Source: CAYUJH01 sp964394585 (GTDB lineage Bacteria; Bacteroidota; Bacteroidia; Cytophagales; Flammeovirgaceae). Taken from it: DNA of 64,000 nt. Position numbers and translations under genes: made by a program. The notes beneath the pieces are model-generated. The model worked only from the letters and a program-made list of their open reading frames with translations, searched no databases and was not told the origin of the DNA. The stretch lies in the NCBI GenBank assembly GCA_964394585.1, contig CAYMYI010000003.1, forward strand, positions 18,115-82,114. Reading direction: 5' to 3'. This document shows, one piece after another, positions 25,620 through 35,187 of the stretch (position 1 is its first letter; every line of letters starts with the position of its first letter).

Positions 25620-26411
25620 TCATGGATGTACAAATTTCATCAGTTCCCGATTGGGGCTAAACAAGTAGAGTGTATCGCCAAAATACAATACATGGGTAGC
25701 TTTTTGTGGGAGAGATATTTGGCTGGTTGTGCCTTCAAAAATATGGAATACAATTAACGTATCTTGGGTTTCGGAAAGCCAGTAACAAGTCTCGCCAGTA
25801 AAGCCAAGCCACTCAGTAACAGTCGTAGGAAGCTGTTTCCGCAGGTTTCCCAGTAAATCAAAAATTAAAACACCTTGCTTTCGGTCTGCTATAAACAGCA
25901 GGTTTTGGTACTCTCGCAAGAAAGCCACCTCAAACTCGCTGCTAAGTTGAGGAATTGCCTCTAAACGCCATTCAAATACTACTTGGTTTTGGTTACTCAC
26001 ATTAACTAAACGAAAGTTAGTAGTATCGAATAGCCACACACCTCCGCTCGCTGAGGGCGTTGCGGCTGTAAAGAAACAGTCGGTGAGGCAGGGCAATGGC
26101 ACTTCGTGTGTGTTTTGCAAGAAACGGTCGACTAACCACAATTCTTGACTTTCCCGGTAGAAAAGCATGGTATTTAGGCGGTTCCATGCTTCTATATGAG
26201 ATGGGAGGGTAAACTTTTGAGGTGAATACAACGCGGATTGTCGGCAGGTAGAGTCGTGCCGTAACAGTTCGCCTTCGGTGGTGAGTAAGTACAGGTTCTG
26301 CTGTAAATCGGTACTGAGAGTAACTACTTCGGGGATATTCACTTTTCGAATTAGCTGCCACTCTGTAGTGGAATCTGAAAGGAATGAAAATAAAATGGTA
26401 ATGATGAGCAT
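25620..26411 (-). CDS. Probable beta-propeller-like exported protein, function unknown
   Basis: I place the start at 26411 (MLIITILFSFLS), where a short hydrophobic stretch could serve as signal peptide or anchor; the open frame extends upstream to 26564 inside the neighbouring methyltransferase gene but without a plausible start. The 263 residues show repeated strand patterns such as NLYLLTTEGELLRHD, ELWLVDRFLQN, GVWLFDTTNFRLVNV, LLFIADRKQGVLIFDLLGN and VLYFGDTLYLFSPNRE. This suggests a six-bladed propeller akin to NHL proteins. It follows the RsmF-like gene on the same strand with 38 bases between. No function can be assigned. Confidence 0.65.
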   Translation of the reverse strand: MLIITILFSFLSDSTTEWQLIRKVNIPEVVTLSTDLQQNLYLLTTEGELLRHDSTCRQSALYSPQKFTLPSHIEAWNRLNTMLFYRESQELWLVDRFLQNTHEVPLPCLTDCFFTAATPSASGGVWLFDTTNFRLVNVSNQNQVVFEWRLEAIPQLSSEFEVAFLREYQNLLFIADRKQGVLIFDLLGNLRKQLPTTVTEWLGFTGETCYWLSETQDTLIVFHIFEGTTSQISLPQKATHVLYFGDTLYLFSPNRELMKFVHP

Positions 26412-26449
26412 ACGCCAAGGCTTTTGTTGAAAACGATTAAACAGAAAGG

Positions 26450-27862
26450 TTATGATAGCACATCTTTCCGTAAACGCATTTCTGTAGGGTAGTAATTGTT
26501 TATACGGTTTGGAAGTACTTTCGCCCACCCCAGGGCTAAACCTTGGTAACACATGAGTACCCACCCCTTGGGAGGAGAGTCTGCCAAGATAATTTCCTCT
26601 TTGCGTAAGTAGCGGATTGCCTCTTCGTACGATAGTGCTATGCGTGGAATAGTTTCGGCAACTATGGAGCTTAATGCTAACGAATGGGCTGGCACTAGTT
26701 CCCCTTTTCGGAATTTCCCTGCTTCTAGCCCTAAGCGCTTGTATGGAAGAGCGCTGTATAATTGCTCAGCTTCTTTTTTTACAGAGTGAGGCAACACGCG
26801 CAATATGTCATCATCTAAAATCAACAGAAGCTCTTCGGGGTTTTTGAGCCACTGTCGTAAACCATCGTTGTATTTTTTAGGCAAAAACTGAAGGCGTTGT
26901 CCACTTCCACTTCCTTTCTTTTTTGTTTTTTTAGGCTTGGGGGGTGTTTCCACGCTAGTCTGTTTCCGAAAGCATGCCATAAAAAAGCCTTCCCCTTTCA
27001 CTTTGTGGAAATAAAACCGATAGCCATAGAATGTGCCCTGTGGAGTGTTTACCGTTTCTTCTACAATACCGCTTGTTAATGGTAACGGGATGCGCACTGA
27101 TTCGAACGCTTCTTTTTCGCTAAGCCATTGTAAGATTTCTTCATTTTCTTGTGGTGCAAATGTACAGGTGCTATACACTAACGTTCCACCTTCTTTAAGT
27201 GCAGGAAGTGCCTCGTCGAGGATTTGCCGTTGGGTTGCTGAGCAGCTTTGTACCAAGCCTTCTGACCACATGCTAATCGCTTTAGAGTCTTTGCGGAACA
27301 TTCCTTCGCCAGAGCATGGAGCATCGATGACCAATGCATCGAAAAATTGCGGTAAACTTCGAAATTGCACCGCTTCGCCTGAAGTTACCACACTGTTATG
27401 GTGTCCCCATCGCGTTAGGTTTTCAACCAATGAGGGGAGGCGGTTGCGCATCAGTTCGTTGCTTACTAGTAGACTATCTTCGGAAAGTATAGAAAGCAGT
27501 AACGTACTTTTACCACCCGGAGCGGCACATAAATCGAGTACGCGTAAAGGAGTGGCTAAAGGTAAAGCATGCTGCATTACCATTTCTAAAAACATAGAAG
27601 AGGCTTCTTGTACATAATATGCACCAGCAAAAATGAGGGGGTCTGCTGCAAACGAAGGACGGCTTTCTAAGTATCGCCCATGTTTTGCCCAAGGCACTGG
27701 GGGAGCCTCATCAAACTGCAAAGTGGGCTTTGTCGGGTTGAGACGTATGGAAGTAATCGGTTCAGTGTGGGTAATCGCTTCCAAAAATTCGGAGGCACTG
27801 TTACCTAACTGGGCTGCAATGCGTTCAGTGAATTTTTGAGGAAGTTTTTGAGAGGGTTTCAT
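26450..27862 (-). CDS. rRNA (cytosine-C5) methyltransferase, RsmF/NSUN family
   Basis: The 470-residue enzyme methylates C5 of cytosine in rRNA using S-adenosylmethionine. The SAM-binding motif LDLCAAPGGKS is followed by the two cysteine motifs of the NOL1/NOP2/Sun family, IDAPCSGEGMF and YSTCTFAPQENEE. The C-terminal part has a PUA-like region (QYLPKK-type start, GLEAGKFRKGELVPAHSLAL, GWVLMCYQGLALGWAK) as in RsmF/YebU. The start at 27862 gives a normal N-terminus ahead of SIRLNP. It is divergent from argC. Confidence 0.88.
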   Translation of the reverse strand: MKPSQKLPQKFTERIAAQLGNSASEFLEAITHTEPITSIRLNPTKPTLQFDEAPPVPWAKHGRYLESRPSFAADPLIFAGAYYVQEASSMFLEMVMQHALPLATPLRVLDLCAAPGGKSTLLLSILSEDSLLVSNELMRNRLPSLVENLTRWGHHNSVVTSGEAVQFRSLPQFFDALVIDAPCSGEGMFRKDSKAISMWSEGLVQSCSATQRQILDEALPALKEGGTLVYSTCTFAPQENEEILQWLSEKEAFESVRIPLPLTSGIVEETVNTPQGTFYGYRFYFHKVKGEGFFMACFRKQTSVETPPKPKKTKKKGSGSGQRLQFLPKKYNDGLRQWLKNPEELLLILDDDILRVLPHSVKKEAEQLYSALPYKRLGLEAGKFRKGELVPAHSLALSSIVAETIPRIALSYEEAIRYLRKEEIILADSPPKGWVLMCYQGLALGWAKVLPNRINNYYPTEMRLRKDVLS

Positions 27863-28000
27863 CGTACGTAAATGGGTGAGTAAGCTGCGCTCATGATAAT
27901 TTTAAAGAGGGAATGCTAGGCAAACAATAGTACATGTATCTTCGCAAAGTTCGCTATTAATTTTAAAGCGTATGGTTTTACGTAAAAAACAAAGCTTATT

Positions 28001-28981
28001 ATGGTAAAAGTAGGGATTGTAGGAGGAGCAGGCTATACCGCCGGTGAGTTACTCCGTATTTTATTACGGCACCCTCGCGCCGNNNNNNNNNNGCGTGTAT
28101 TGAGCCGTAGCCACCAAGGTGCACCTATTTATAAAGTACATAAAGATTTACTAGGTGAAACTACGCTCACTTTTGCAGAAGATTTTGCAGGAGCACCACT
28201 GGATGTTGTCTTTTTATGTAGCGGTCATGGGAAAGCGCGTGCATTTTTGGAAGAAAACCCGCTCCCCCCTTATACAAAAATTATTGATTTAGGGAGAGAT
28301 TTCCGCCTAACATCGGAAGCGCAATGGAAAACAAGCAGCTTTGTCTATGGGTTGCCCGAAGCGTATAAACCTCATATTCAGCAAGCGCGTTATGTGGCAA
28401 ATCCGGGCTGTTTTGCAACAGCGATTCAGCTTGCCTTACTACCCTTAGCACAAGCAGGCGCTTTGGAAAACCCCGCGCATGTCCATGCAATTACTGGCTC
28501 TACCGGGGCAGGTCAAGCAGCATCTCCTACTACACATTTTACGTGGCGCAACAACAATGTTTCAATTTATAAGCCTTTTACCCACCAACATCTCGATGAG
28601 ATTCGGCAGACACTCGAAGAGAAACAACAAAAAAGAGTATCTATCAATTTTATCCCGGTGCGAGGAAATTTTACACGGGGCATCTTTGCAACAGTATACA
28701 CAGAAACTTCGCTTTCGTTAGAGGAGGCAACAGCACTTTATCAAGCGGTTTATGCAGATGCTCCTATGACTTGGCTAGCAGACCAACCCCTTAGTTTGAA
28801 AGAAGTAGTCAACACGGCAAAATGTTTTATCCACTTAGAAAAACATGGAAATCAACTGCTGATTACGAGTATCCTTGATAACCTGCTGAAGGGGGCTTCG
28901 GCACAAGCGATACAGAACATGAATTTGATGTTTGGGTTACCCGAAGATAGTGGGCTCCATCTGAAAGGAAACTTATTTTAA
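28001..28981 (+). CDS. argC: N-acetyl-gamma-glutamyl-phosphate reductase (gap of 10 N inside)
   Basis: This enzyme of about 326 residues performs the third step of arginine synthesis, the NADPH-dependent reduction of N-acetylglutamyl phosphate. It has the Rossmann start VGIVGGAGYTAGELLR, the catalytic cysteine in ANPGCFATAIQ, and GSTGAGQAAS followed by FTHQHLDEI. Ten N at 28083-28092 fall after LLRHPRA; family members have about four residues there, so the gap size fits and the frame continues as RVLSRSHQG. No other arg gene is adjacent. The upstream neighbour is divergent and the downstream neighbour convergent, so it is a single-gene unit. Confidence 0.9.
   Translation: MVKVGIVGGAGYTAGELLRILLRHPRAXXXXRVLSRSHQGAPIYKVHKDLLGETTLTFAEDFAGAPLDVVFLCSGHGKARAFLEENPLPPYTKIIDLGRDFRLTSEAQWKTSSFVYGLPEAYKPHIQQARYVANPGCFATAIQLALLPLAQAGALENPAHVHAITGSTGAGQAASPTTHFTWRNNNVSIYKPFTHQHLDEIRQTLEEKQQKRVSINFIPVRGNFTRGIFATVYTETSLSLEEATALYQAVYADAPMTWLADQPLSLKEVVNTAKCFIHLEKHGNQLLITSILDNLLKGASAQAIQNMNLMFGLPEDSGLHLKGNLF
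28083..28092. other. Run of 10 N inside argC
   Basis: Ten undetermined bases interrupt the N-terminal region of argC. The reading frame on both sides is the same if the gap is taken as ten bases. Confidence 0.95.
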
Positions 28982-29015
28982 TATAGATGCACAGGAATTT
29001 AAGCAGGTGGAAACT

Positions 29016-32000
29016 CTATGCCTTGGTGAGCACTAACAGCGTACGCGAGTCGCTTTCTTTATTAGAGAAAATCGGGATAAACATCCCCCGAAAATCTTCT
29101 TTGCCATCGTTTTTATGCAAAATGATAGATTCTTCCATTAGCCTGCCTTCTTGTAAGATCTTGGCGATAGAGTCTTTTTCAGCTCCATTTTTAAGAGTTA
29201 CCCATTGGGTTAGTTCCCCTTGTGCTGTATGTGCATACGCAGGCTGATAGCTGAACAGATTACTAGCCAACTCGTTTAATGTGATAATTTGCCCCTGATT
29301 GTTCAGCAACAGTGTGGGGAGTAAATCGTTTTGTGCAAGCGCTTCAACATTTACCTCTTTGCCGTTATCTTCTACATCGAGCTTTTCGAGCAAAGTTTGC
29401 AGGGCTTTTTCCGAGTCGTGGCGTTGCATATGCAATAAGGCATTTTTCGCCTTTTCTACTACGAGCGACTCGCGTAAGGCTTGCTCTTGTTCAATTTGTT
29501 GGGTGATGTCAAATGTAATGCCTATGTATCGGGTGATTTTCCCGTAATTATCTAGCATACGTGCTATGGTAGTATCGCCCCACCATACTTTTCCATCAAA
29601 ACTATGATAAGGAATGATTTCTCTGTACACTGCCTCATTTTCAAACGCTTTGAATAATTCATTGATTGGACGGCTGTAACGCGGATGATCTACTATTTCG
29701 ATAAAAGGTTTGTGGACGAGCTGTGTGCGAGTTGTGGCAAGTTTAGCACATAGGGCTTTATTTGCAGCGGAAATGTTTTGATGCAGGTCGATTTCGAAAA
29801 TAAACGCGGCTTGGTCGAGCATTCGGATGCGCGTTTCCAGCTCTAGCTTTTGGCTGTTAAGATATTGCTGTACAACTTCGAGTTCAGAGACTGTATGCGA
29901 TAGCTCTTCTTTGTTTTTAGTGAGTGAGATTTCAAGTTTCTTCTGTGCGGTAATATCAATAAGAATGACGAGGACTTTATAGATTTTTCCCGATAGGTTA
30001 TAAATCGGGTTCATATTTACAATACAGTAGCGCTCTTCGTGTGTGCTTGTTTCGAACCGCAATGTTTCGGATAGCATTTTACCGGAAAGCACGTCATCCC
30101 AAATTTCTTGGAAGTGCTGGCGTTCTTCAAGTTGTAAGAATGCAGTTAGTGTACGGTTTCTGAAATCTTTTCGCTTGTAGCCTAAAAAAGAGGCAAAAGT
30201 GGCATTCCCGGAAATGATTTTCTCGTCGGTGTCCAAATCAATCATAGGGAAAGAGTTGCTTATTGCATTAATTTTAGAAGTATAATCTAAGTCTTTTTCT
30301 TTCTCTTCAGTAGTGAACTGAGCAATTTGAATAATTTTATAGGGGGTTCCTTCAACATCGAAAATAGGGTTATAGGTGCCATTGAGCCAGATTTCTTTCC
30401 CAAATTTATTCACTCGCTTGTACTCTCCGGAAATGAAGGAGCCGCGTTGCAAACTGTTCCATAAAAGCTGGTACCGGTTTGTATCGAGTTCTTCTTGGGG
30501 TACTAAAGCCCGCTCGTTACTACCTACTAACTCCTTTCGGGTATACCCCATAATGCTGAGGTACATCTCGTTTACTTCTAAAATGTTACCTTCTAAATCG
30601 AACTCAACGGTAGCACTTGTCTTATTAATCGCGTCAATAATATTGCGGCTCAGGTTAGTTTCCGATTCGAGTTCGGCGAGCTTATCGTTTAAGATTTTCT
30701 GTGTGTTTTCAAGTTGCAAAGCATTTTGTTTCATCTCTTCTTCTTTCTCTTGCAACTCTTGGTTTACGCGTTGGGTCTCGTTGAGCAATCGTTGGGTATT
30801 AAGGGAAACTTGTAACGTAGCCATGATGCTGGCAAAACGTCCGCAAGCAGCTTCTACAAACTCGATTTCGTGGGGCGTTATTGGATGAAAAGATGCTAAT
30901 TCGATAGCTCCGTAGAGGTTCGTTTGTTCTTTAATAGGAACAATGAGCAACACTCTGGGGGGTGCAGTACCTAAACCAGAAGTTATATGCACATATTGCT
31001 CTGGTACTTTCTCAGTGTATGTAGTGCTTTCTTCTGCGATACATTGCCCAATTAGCCCTTCACCTACTCGAATCGTTTTACTTAAAAACTTTTTTTTATC
31101 AAAAGCATAGCAAGCTTGCATCGTGAACAGGTCATTCTGTTCTGACTCGCGCAAGAAAACAGCGCCTTGGTTTAGGTTGAGGTACTTAACTATGAATTTG
31201 AGGAAGCTAAAACTCAGACTTTCAATCTCCTCTAGTTTATGGCTGTTTAAAATCTGTGCAACTTCGGCAATTCCATTATTGAACCAAGTTTGCCTGCGTT
31301 CTTCTTCAGAAAAGGAAATCAGTTTATCGCGCATTTCAAGCAGAGCACTTCCTAAGTCTCCTTTTTCTACACTTTCACTTAATGTTTTGTTAAGTTGCCC
31401 TTCGCCGATGGAGCGGGCAAAGTTTGTTGCTTCGTTTACGCCCTCCATGATAGTGCGTAGCAGCAATTGAAGTTCTTGAATGGCATTTGGGTTGGTAACC
31501 TGCTTACGGTTGGTGAGTTGTACGGCAGAGGAGGCATCTTTTAGAGTATCATGCAAACGTTGCATATAAATCACCCGAAACAGGTAAATACCATAGATAG
31601 CGCTACTGATAATCCCTAAAATGACAAGAAACAAGATGAGGCGAGTACGGTTACGCCCTGACTCTACAAAACGATATACGCTATCGCCAATTCGATTGTT
31701 GAGTACTACCAGCCGCTCGTTATTTTCGGCTAAAAAATTAAGCGCAAGAGCCGCGTTGCTTTTCAACTTTATGAGGGCATTTCCGGTTTCGCTCTGAGTA
31801 ATATTACTGGCTACTAGCTTTTGAAGTTGCTCTTTGTGTTGCTTAAACTCTCGATTGAATGCATTAATGTGTTGTTGTACTTCTTTGCCTTTAATAGGCT
31901 CTAATTCGTAAGTGTGTTGGTTACGTTCAAATGTGCCTCCTTCGGTAATTCCTTCGATTGTTTGCTCAATAATCGAAATGTTTTCTCGTAGTGCTTTAAA

Positions 32001-32207
32001 TGTAACGTTGTCGTAGGTTTCGTAATAATTTTGGGCACGGAGGGGGAGTTGTTGTATATAAATGTTATTCTGTTCGATAAACATTTCTTGTACGAGTTCG
32101 TCTTGCGATTCGTACACGGCAATATTTATCCACCCTAGTATGGTGAGCACAATTACGAGAACCATGGCTCCAATTAACTTGGCTTCTGTAGGGATGGATT
32201 GTAGCAT
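29016..32207 (-). CDS. Membrane sensor with HAMP-like, GAF and four PAS domains but no visible output domain
   Basis: The 1063-residue protein has a transmembrane helix at about 12-30, a helical periplasmic region of 160 residues and a second membrane helix at about 190-210. A HAMP-like linker follows, then a GAF domain (about 305-460, with VGEGLIGQCIAEES), a coiled coil (about 465-525) and four PAS-like domains. These lie at about 525-635, 645-755, 795-905 and 955-1060. Neither a histidine kinase domain (no H box or N/G boxes) nor a methyl-accepting signalling hairpin, GGDEF, EAL or phosphatase domain follows: the protein ends right after the last PAS. It may pass its signal to a partner by protein contact. 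The gene stands alone. Confidence 0.82.
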   Translation of the reverse strand: MLQSIPTEAKLIGAMVLVIVLTILGWINIAVYESQDELVQEMFIEQNNIYIQQLPLRAQNYYETYDNVTFKALRENISIIEQTIEGITEGGTFERNQHTYELEPIKGKEVQQHINAFNREFKQHKEQLQKLVASNITQSETGNALIKLKSNAALALNFLAENNERLVVLNNRIGDSVYRFVESGRNRTRLILFLVILGIISSAIYGIYLFRVIYMQRLHDTLKDASSAVQLTNRKQVTNPNAIQELQLLLRTIMEGVNEATNFARSIGEGQLNKTLSESVEKGDLGSALLEMRDKLISFSEEERRQTWFNNGIAEVAQILNSHKLEEIESLSFSFLKFIVKYLNLNQGAVFLRESEQNDLFTMQACYAFDKKKFLSKTIRVGEGLIGQCIAEESTTYTEKVPEQYVHITSGLGTAPPRVLLIVPIKEQTNLYGAIELASFHPITPHEIEFVEAACGRFASIMATLQVSLNTQRLLNETQRVNQELQEKEEEMKQNALQLENTQKILNDKLAELESETNLSRNIIDAINKTSATVEFDLEGNILEVNEMYLSIMGYTRKELVGSNERALVPQEELDTNRYQLLWNSLQRGSFISGEYKRVNKFGKEIWLNGTYNPIFDVEGTPYKIIQIAQFTTEEKEKDLDYTSKINAISNSFPMIDLDTDEKIISGNATFASFLGYKRKDFRNRTLTAFLQLEERQHFQEIWDDVLSGKMLSETLRFETSTHEERYCIVNMNPIYNLSGKIYKVLVILIDITAQKKLEISLTKNKEELSHTVSELEVVQQYLNSQKLELETRIRMLDQAAFIFEIDLHQNISAANKALCAKLATTRTQLVHKPFIEIVDHPRYSRPINELFKAFENEAVYREIIPYHSFDGKVWWGDTTIARMLDNYGKITRYIGITFDITQQIEQEQALRESLVVEKAKNALLHMQRHDSEKALQTLLEKLDVEDNGKEVNVEALAQNDLLPTLLLNNQGQIITLNELASNLFSYQPAYAHTAQGELTQWVTLKNGAEKDSIAKILQEGRLMEESIILHKNDGKEDFRGMFIPIFSNKESDSRTLLVLTKA

Positions 32208-32297
32208 AAATGAATAAGTACTCTAAGCGTTTCGTATCCTAAATATACTGAGGGTTTGGTAGTTTATGGCAATAACGCTCGGTTGGTAACTTAGATT

Positions 32298-33359
32298 TTA
32301 TGCTTCTTGTGGGTTTTCTGCTTTATGCAGGGAGGTGATACGATGGGCAAATGGAAGTTTTGAAAACTGATTTCTTCGTTTTACAAAGTAATCCCAAACA
32401 ATAAGGCTTGGGTAAGTTTCGGGAAAAGCGCGAGGTTTGTGAGGGATGGCTTTCCGTTTATGCAACATTTTGGGTAGTAGCCGATAGAAAGAAAAGTGCG
32501 CTTTTACAATGGCGGTGAGGTTGCCCAGTTCGCCAAGTACCAGAAAACGGATGCCAGCAACAAAGTCAAGCAATAGCCGAAAAAATACAGAGAATATCCA
32601 CTGTCTTTGATTTTTCACAAGCACTAATAAGCTATTGCGGAAATTATAAAATGTTTTTCGAGGGTTTGTTTTATGCAAGGTACCGCCCCCTACATGGTAT
32701 ACGGTGCTACTACCTACATAGTGGATGGCATAGCCGGCTCTCTTTAATCGCCAGCAGAGGTCGATTTCTTCCATATGGGCAAAAAAATCTTCGTCCAACC
32801 CACCGATTTGGTGATATAGCTCAGCACGAATCATCATGCAGGCGCCGGTTGCCCAAAAAATGGCGCATGCATCGTCGTATTGATGCATATCAGGCTCTAA
32901 GGTGTCAAAAATGCGCCCTCGGCAAAACGGATAGCCTAACGCATCGATAAATCCTCCTCCTGCACCGGCATATTCAAATAAATGCTGCTCATGGTACGAT
33001 TTGATTTTAGGTTGAACAGCAGCCACTTCAGGGTGAGTATAAATGTGTTGATAAAGGGGAAGGAGCCAATTAGCCGTTACCTCTACATCGGAATTGAGCA
33101 ATACGTAATACGATGCTTCAATTTGCGCTAAGGCTTGGTTGTACCCTCCACAGAATCCGTAGTTGGATCCTAGTGGTAAAAAAGTAACTTCGGGAAAGTT
33201 GCTCACAACGTCGGCAGAGCGGTCAGTAGAGCCGTTATCGGCAACTACAATATGTGCTCCTGAGGAGTGTTGCAATACAGAAGGTAGAAAGGTTTGTAGA
33301 TGATTAGCGCCATTATAATTTAAGATTACAACGGCAACTTCGCTTTTAGAGATTTCCAA
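32298..33359 (-). CDS. Family 2 glycosyltransferase
   Basis: The 353-residue GT-A type enzyme has VVILNYNG, the nucleotide-binding ADNGSTDRS, the metal-binding LLNSDVEV, and FFAHMEEIDLCWRLKRAGY near the acceptor site. These resemble rhamnosyl- and other transferases acting on surface polysaccharides. Amphipathic or hydrophobic stretches near residues 230-290 (FSVFFRLLLDFVAGIRFLVL) may attach it to the membrane. No polysaccharide cluster surrounds it. Donor and acceptor cannot be predicted. Confidence 0.87.
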   Translation of the reverse strand: MEISKSEVAVVILNYNGANHLQTFLPSVLQHSSGAHIVVADNGSTDRSADVVSNFPEVTFLPLGSNYGFCGGYNQALAQIEASYYVLLNSDVEVTANWLLPLYQHIYTHPEVAAVQPKIKSYHEQHLFEYAGAGGGFIDALGYPFCRGRIFDTLEPDMHQYDDACAIFWATGACMMIRAELYHQIGGLDEDFFAHMEEIDLCWRLKRAGYAIHYVGSSTVYHVGGGTLHKTNPRKTFYNFRNSLLVLVKNQRQWIFSVFFRLLLDFVAGIRFLVLGELGNLTAIVKAHFSFYRLLPKMLHKRKAIPHKPRAFPETYPSLIVWDYFVKRRNQFSKLPFAHRITSLHKAENPQEA

Positions 33360-33425
33360 AGGAATATAACAGGTTTAGTGCTCGTTTGAAAGATGATTGC
33401 TTGTTATACTAAGTGAAATTAGTGG

Positions 33426-33752
33426 CTACATATTGCCAAAATCCATACCAGGGATATTGGGGAGCAATCCTTCGGTAGAGCGTTTAAGTTCGTCTTTAGC
33501 TTTTAGTTCTACTTCTTCTAGTGCTTTGTTTACGGCAGCTACCACTAAATCTTGTAGTACTTCTTTATCTTCTGGTTTTACCAAAGAGTCATCAATTTTA
33601 ATGCGAATAAGTTGCTTTAAACCATTGACCTCGGCTTCTACCATGCCTGCTCCTGCTTCGCCGGTTGCCGTTACATTTACTAGATTATCTTGGGCATCTT
33701 TGAGCTTGGTTTGCATCTCCTTCATTTTGCCCATCATTTTCATAAAATCCAT
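33426..33752 (-). CDS. YbaB/EbfC nucleoid-associated protein
   Basis: The 108-residue product (MDFMKMMGKMKEMQTKL..., VTATGEAGAGMV, GLPLLPNIPGMDF-like end) belongs to the YbaB/EbfC family of small dimeric DNA-binding proteins. The start at 33752 gives the normal family N-terminus; the frame is open upstream to 33827 without resemblance. In many bacteria the gene lies between dnaX and recR, but here it sits between GT2 and cinA genes. Confidence 0.9.
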   Translation of the reverse strand: MDFMKMMGKMKEMQTKLKDAQDNLVNVTATGEAGAGMVEAEVNGLKQLIRIKIDDSLVKPEDKEVLQDLVVAAVNKALEEVELKAKDELKRSTEGLLPNIPGMDFGNM

Positions 33753-33863
33753 AATACTATATTTAGGGTGATTAAACGCTACTTGCCAAAGATAGCAAGT
33801 GTGTACTACGAATAATTTGTAGGGCACAAAAAAGGTTCTATTTGCGCAAAATTTACACAGCCT

Positions 33864-35138
33864 CTACGAAGGATTCGCTGAGTGTGCTTGTGCTTCGAGT
33901 TGTTGACGTAGAAGATTGAGGGCAAGCGTAGCGGTAACTTGGATATTAGCCATACGATTTTTCGATAAGTTGAGCAGCTTGGCTTGCGTTCCGTTTTGGT
34001 CGGCATAGCCAATCCAGATTGTTCCAACAGGTTTGTGAGGAGTTGCTCCCCCCGGACCGGCGATTCCCGTTACGGCAAGGGCGCAATCTGCTTGCAGGCG
34101 CTGACGCACCCCTTCTGCCATTTCGCGGACGGTTTCTTCGCTTACGGCGCCAAATTGCTCGAGGGTGCTAGAATGCACTCCAAGTTGGCTTTCTTTTACG
34201 GCGTTGCTGTATGCTACTACCCCACCAAGAAAGTAAGCTGAGCAGCCTGCTATGTTAGTAATTCGGTTAGCGATGAGCCCTCCGGTACAACTTTCGGCGA
34301 CGGCAAGGGTTTTTTGAGCGGCAATCAGCTGCTTTCCTATGGTTTCTTCTAGTTCTTCATTTTCAAAGGCGTAGGTATAGGGGCGTGCTACCGGGGGGAA
34401 TCCTCGGAGCTGGGTATCAATTAAAGTAAGAGATTCTTGTGCAGAATTACCCCAAGCCGTGAGGCGTAGCCGAACTTCGGCAAGGCGGGGTAAATAGGCT
34501 AGTTTTACATTGGTAGGAAATTGCTGTTCCCATTCAGCTAAAAGGGGGGCTAGTTTTGACTCTGGAATACCCACGGTCCGTATCATCCGATGGGTGATAA
34601 ACGGAGTTTTAAAATGCTTTTGCAAACGCGGGAGTGCAAAATCGCGCATCATTGCCTTCATTTCTCTGGGGACTCCGGGCATGGCAATCCACACTTTGCC
34701 GTTGTGTTCGAACCACATTCCGGGGGCAGTTCCCCAATGGTTCATGATGGCAAGAGCATTCTCGGGCAAATCGGCTTGGGTTTCGTTAAGGGCATCCATA
34801 GAAAGCCCATAGTTTGTAAGCAATTGTTCTATGTGGGTAAGTACTTCAGGCCGCCTGCTAATTTGTACTCCGAAAAACTCAGCAAACGTACGTTTGGTAA
34901 CGTCGTCTTGTGTAGGTCCCAGCCCGCCGGTAGTAATAATTACCTCGGCACGTTGACTTGCCTCTTGTAGCGCATTCCGAATTACCTCGGCACTATCGCC
35001 AACCGTGGTTTTACGTGCTAGTGGAATGCCTATGGAGGAAAGCTGCTCGCCTAGCCATTGGCTATTGGTATCGTTAATTTGACCGTATAAAATCTCATCG
35101 CCAATGGTGATGACCTCTGCTTTTGGAGAAGAATTCAT
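33864..35138 (-). CDS. cinA: CinA family protein (competence/damage-inducible; nicotinamide-nucleotide amidohydrolase)
   Basis: The 424-residue protein has the two CinA domains. The N-terminal MoCF-like domain begins AEVITIGDEILYGQINDTNS and contains TTGGLGPTQDDVT. In this group it hydrolyses ADP-ribose or related pyrophosphates. The C-terminal PncC domain has AESCTGGLIANRITN and ITGIAGPGGATPHKPVGT-type motifs for deamidating nicotinamide mononucleotide. Together they recycle pyridine nucleotides. It is on the same strand as leuA upstream and ybaB downstream. Confidence 0.92.
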   Translation of the reverse strand: MNSSPKAEVITIGDEILYGQINDTNSQWLGEQLSSIGIPLARKTTVGDSAEVIRNALQEASQRAEVIITTGGLGPTQDDVTKRTFAEFFGVQISRRPEVLTHIEQLLTNYGLSMDALNETQADLPENALAIMNHWGTAPGMWFEHNGKVWIAMPGVPREMKAMMRDFALPRLQKHFKTPFITHRMIRTVGIPESKLAPLLAEWEQQFPTNVKLAYLPRLAEVRLRLTAWGNSAQESLTLIDTQLRGFPPVARPYTYAFENEELEETIGKQLIAAQKTLAVAESCTGGLIANRITNIAGCSAYFLGGVVAYSNAVKESQLGVHSSTLEQFGAVSEETVREMAEGVRQRLQADCALAVTGIAGPGGATPHKPVGTIWIGYADQNGTQAKLLNLSKNRMANIQVTATLALNLLRQQLEAQAHSANPS

Positions 35139-35187
35139 AAGTTGTTTTTCGCTTTCGTTTCAACATCTTTCCCTAAGTAAGCAGAAA

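Noticed and set aside
25620..26564. Longer version of the propeller-like protein starting at 26564
   Set aside because: The first 51 codons overlap the RsmF-like gene and have no signal or domain features; the ATG at 26411 begins a hydrophobic segment and avoids the overlap.
27033..27617. Long plus-strand open frame (194 codons) opposite the RsmF-like gene
   Set aside because: It lies wholly inside the methyltransferase gene on the opposite strand, shows no recognisable motif and has the composition expected from an antisense reading of a real gene.
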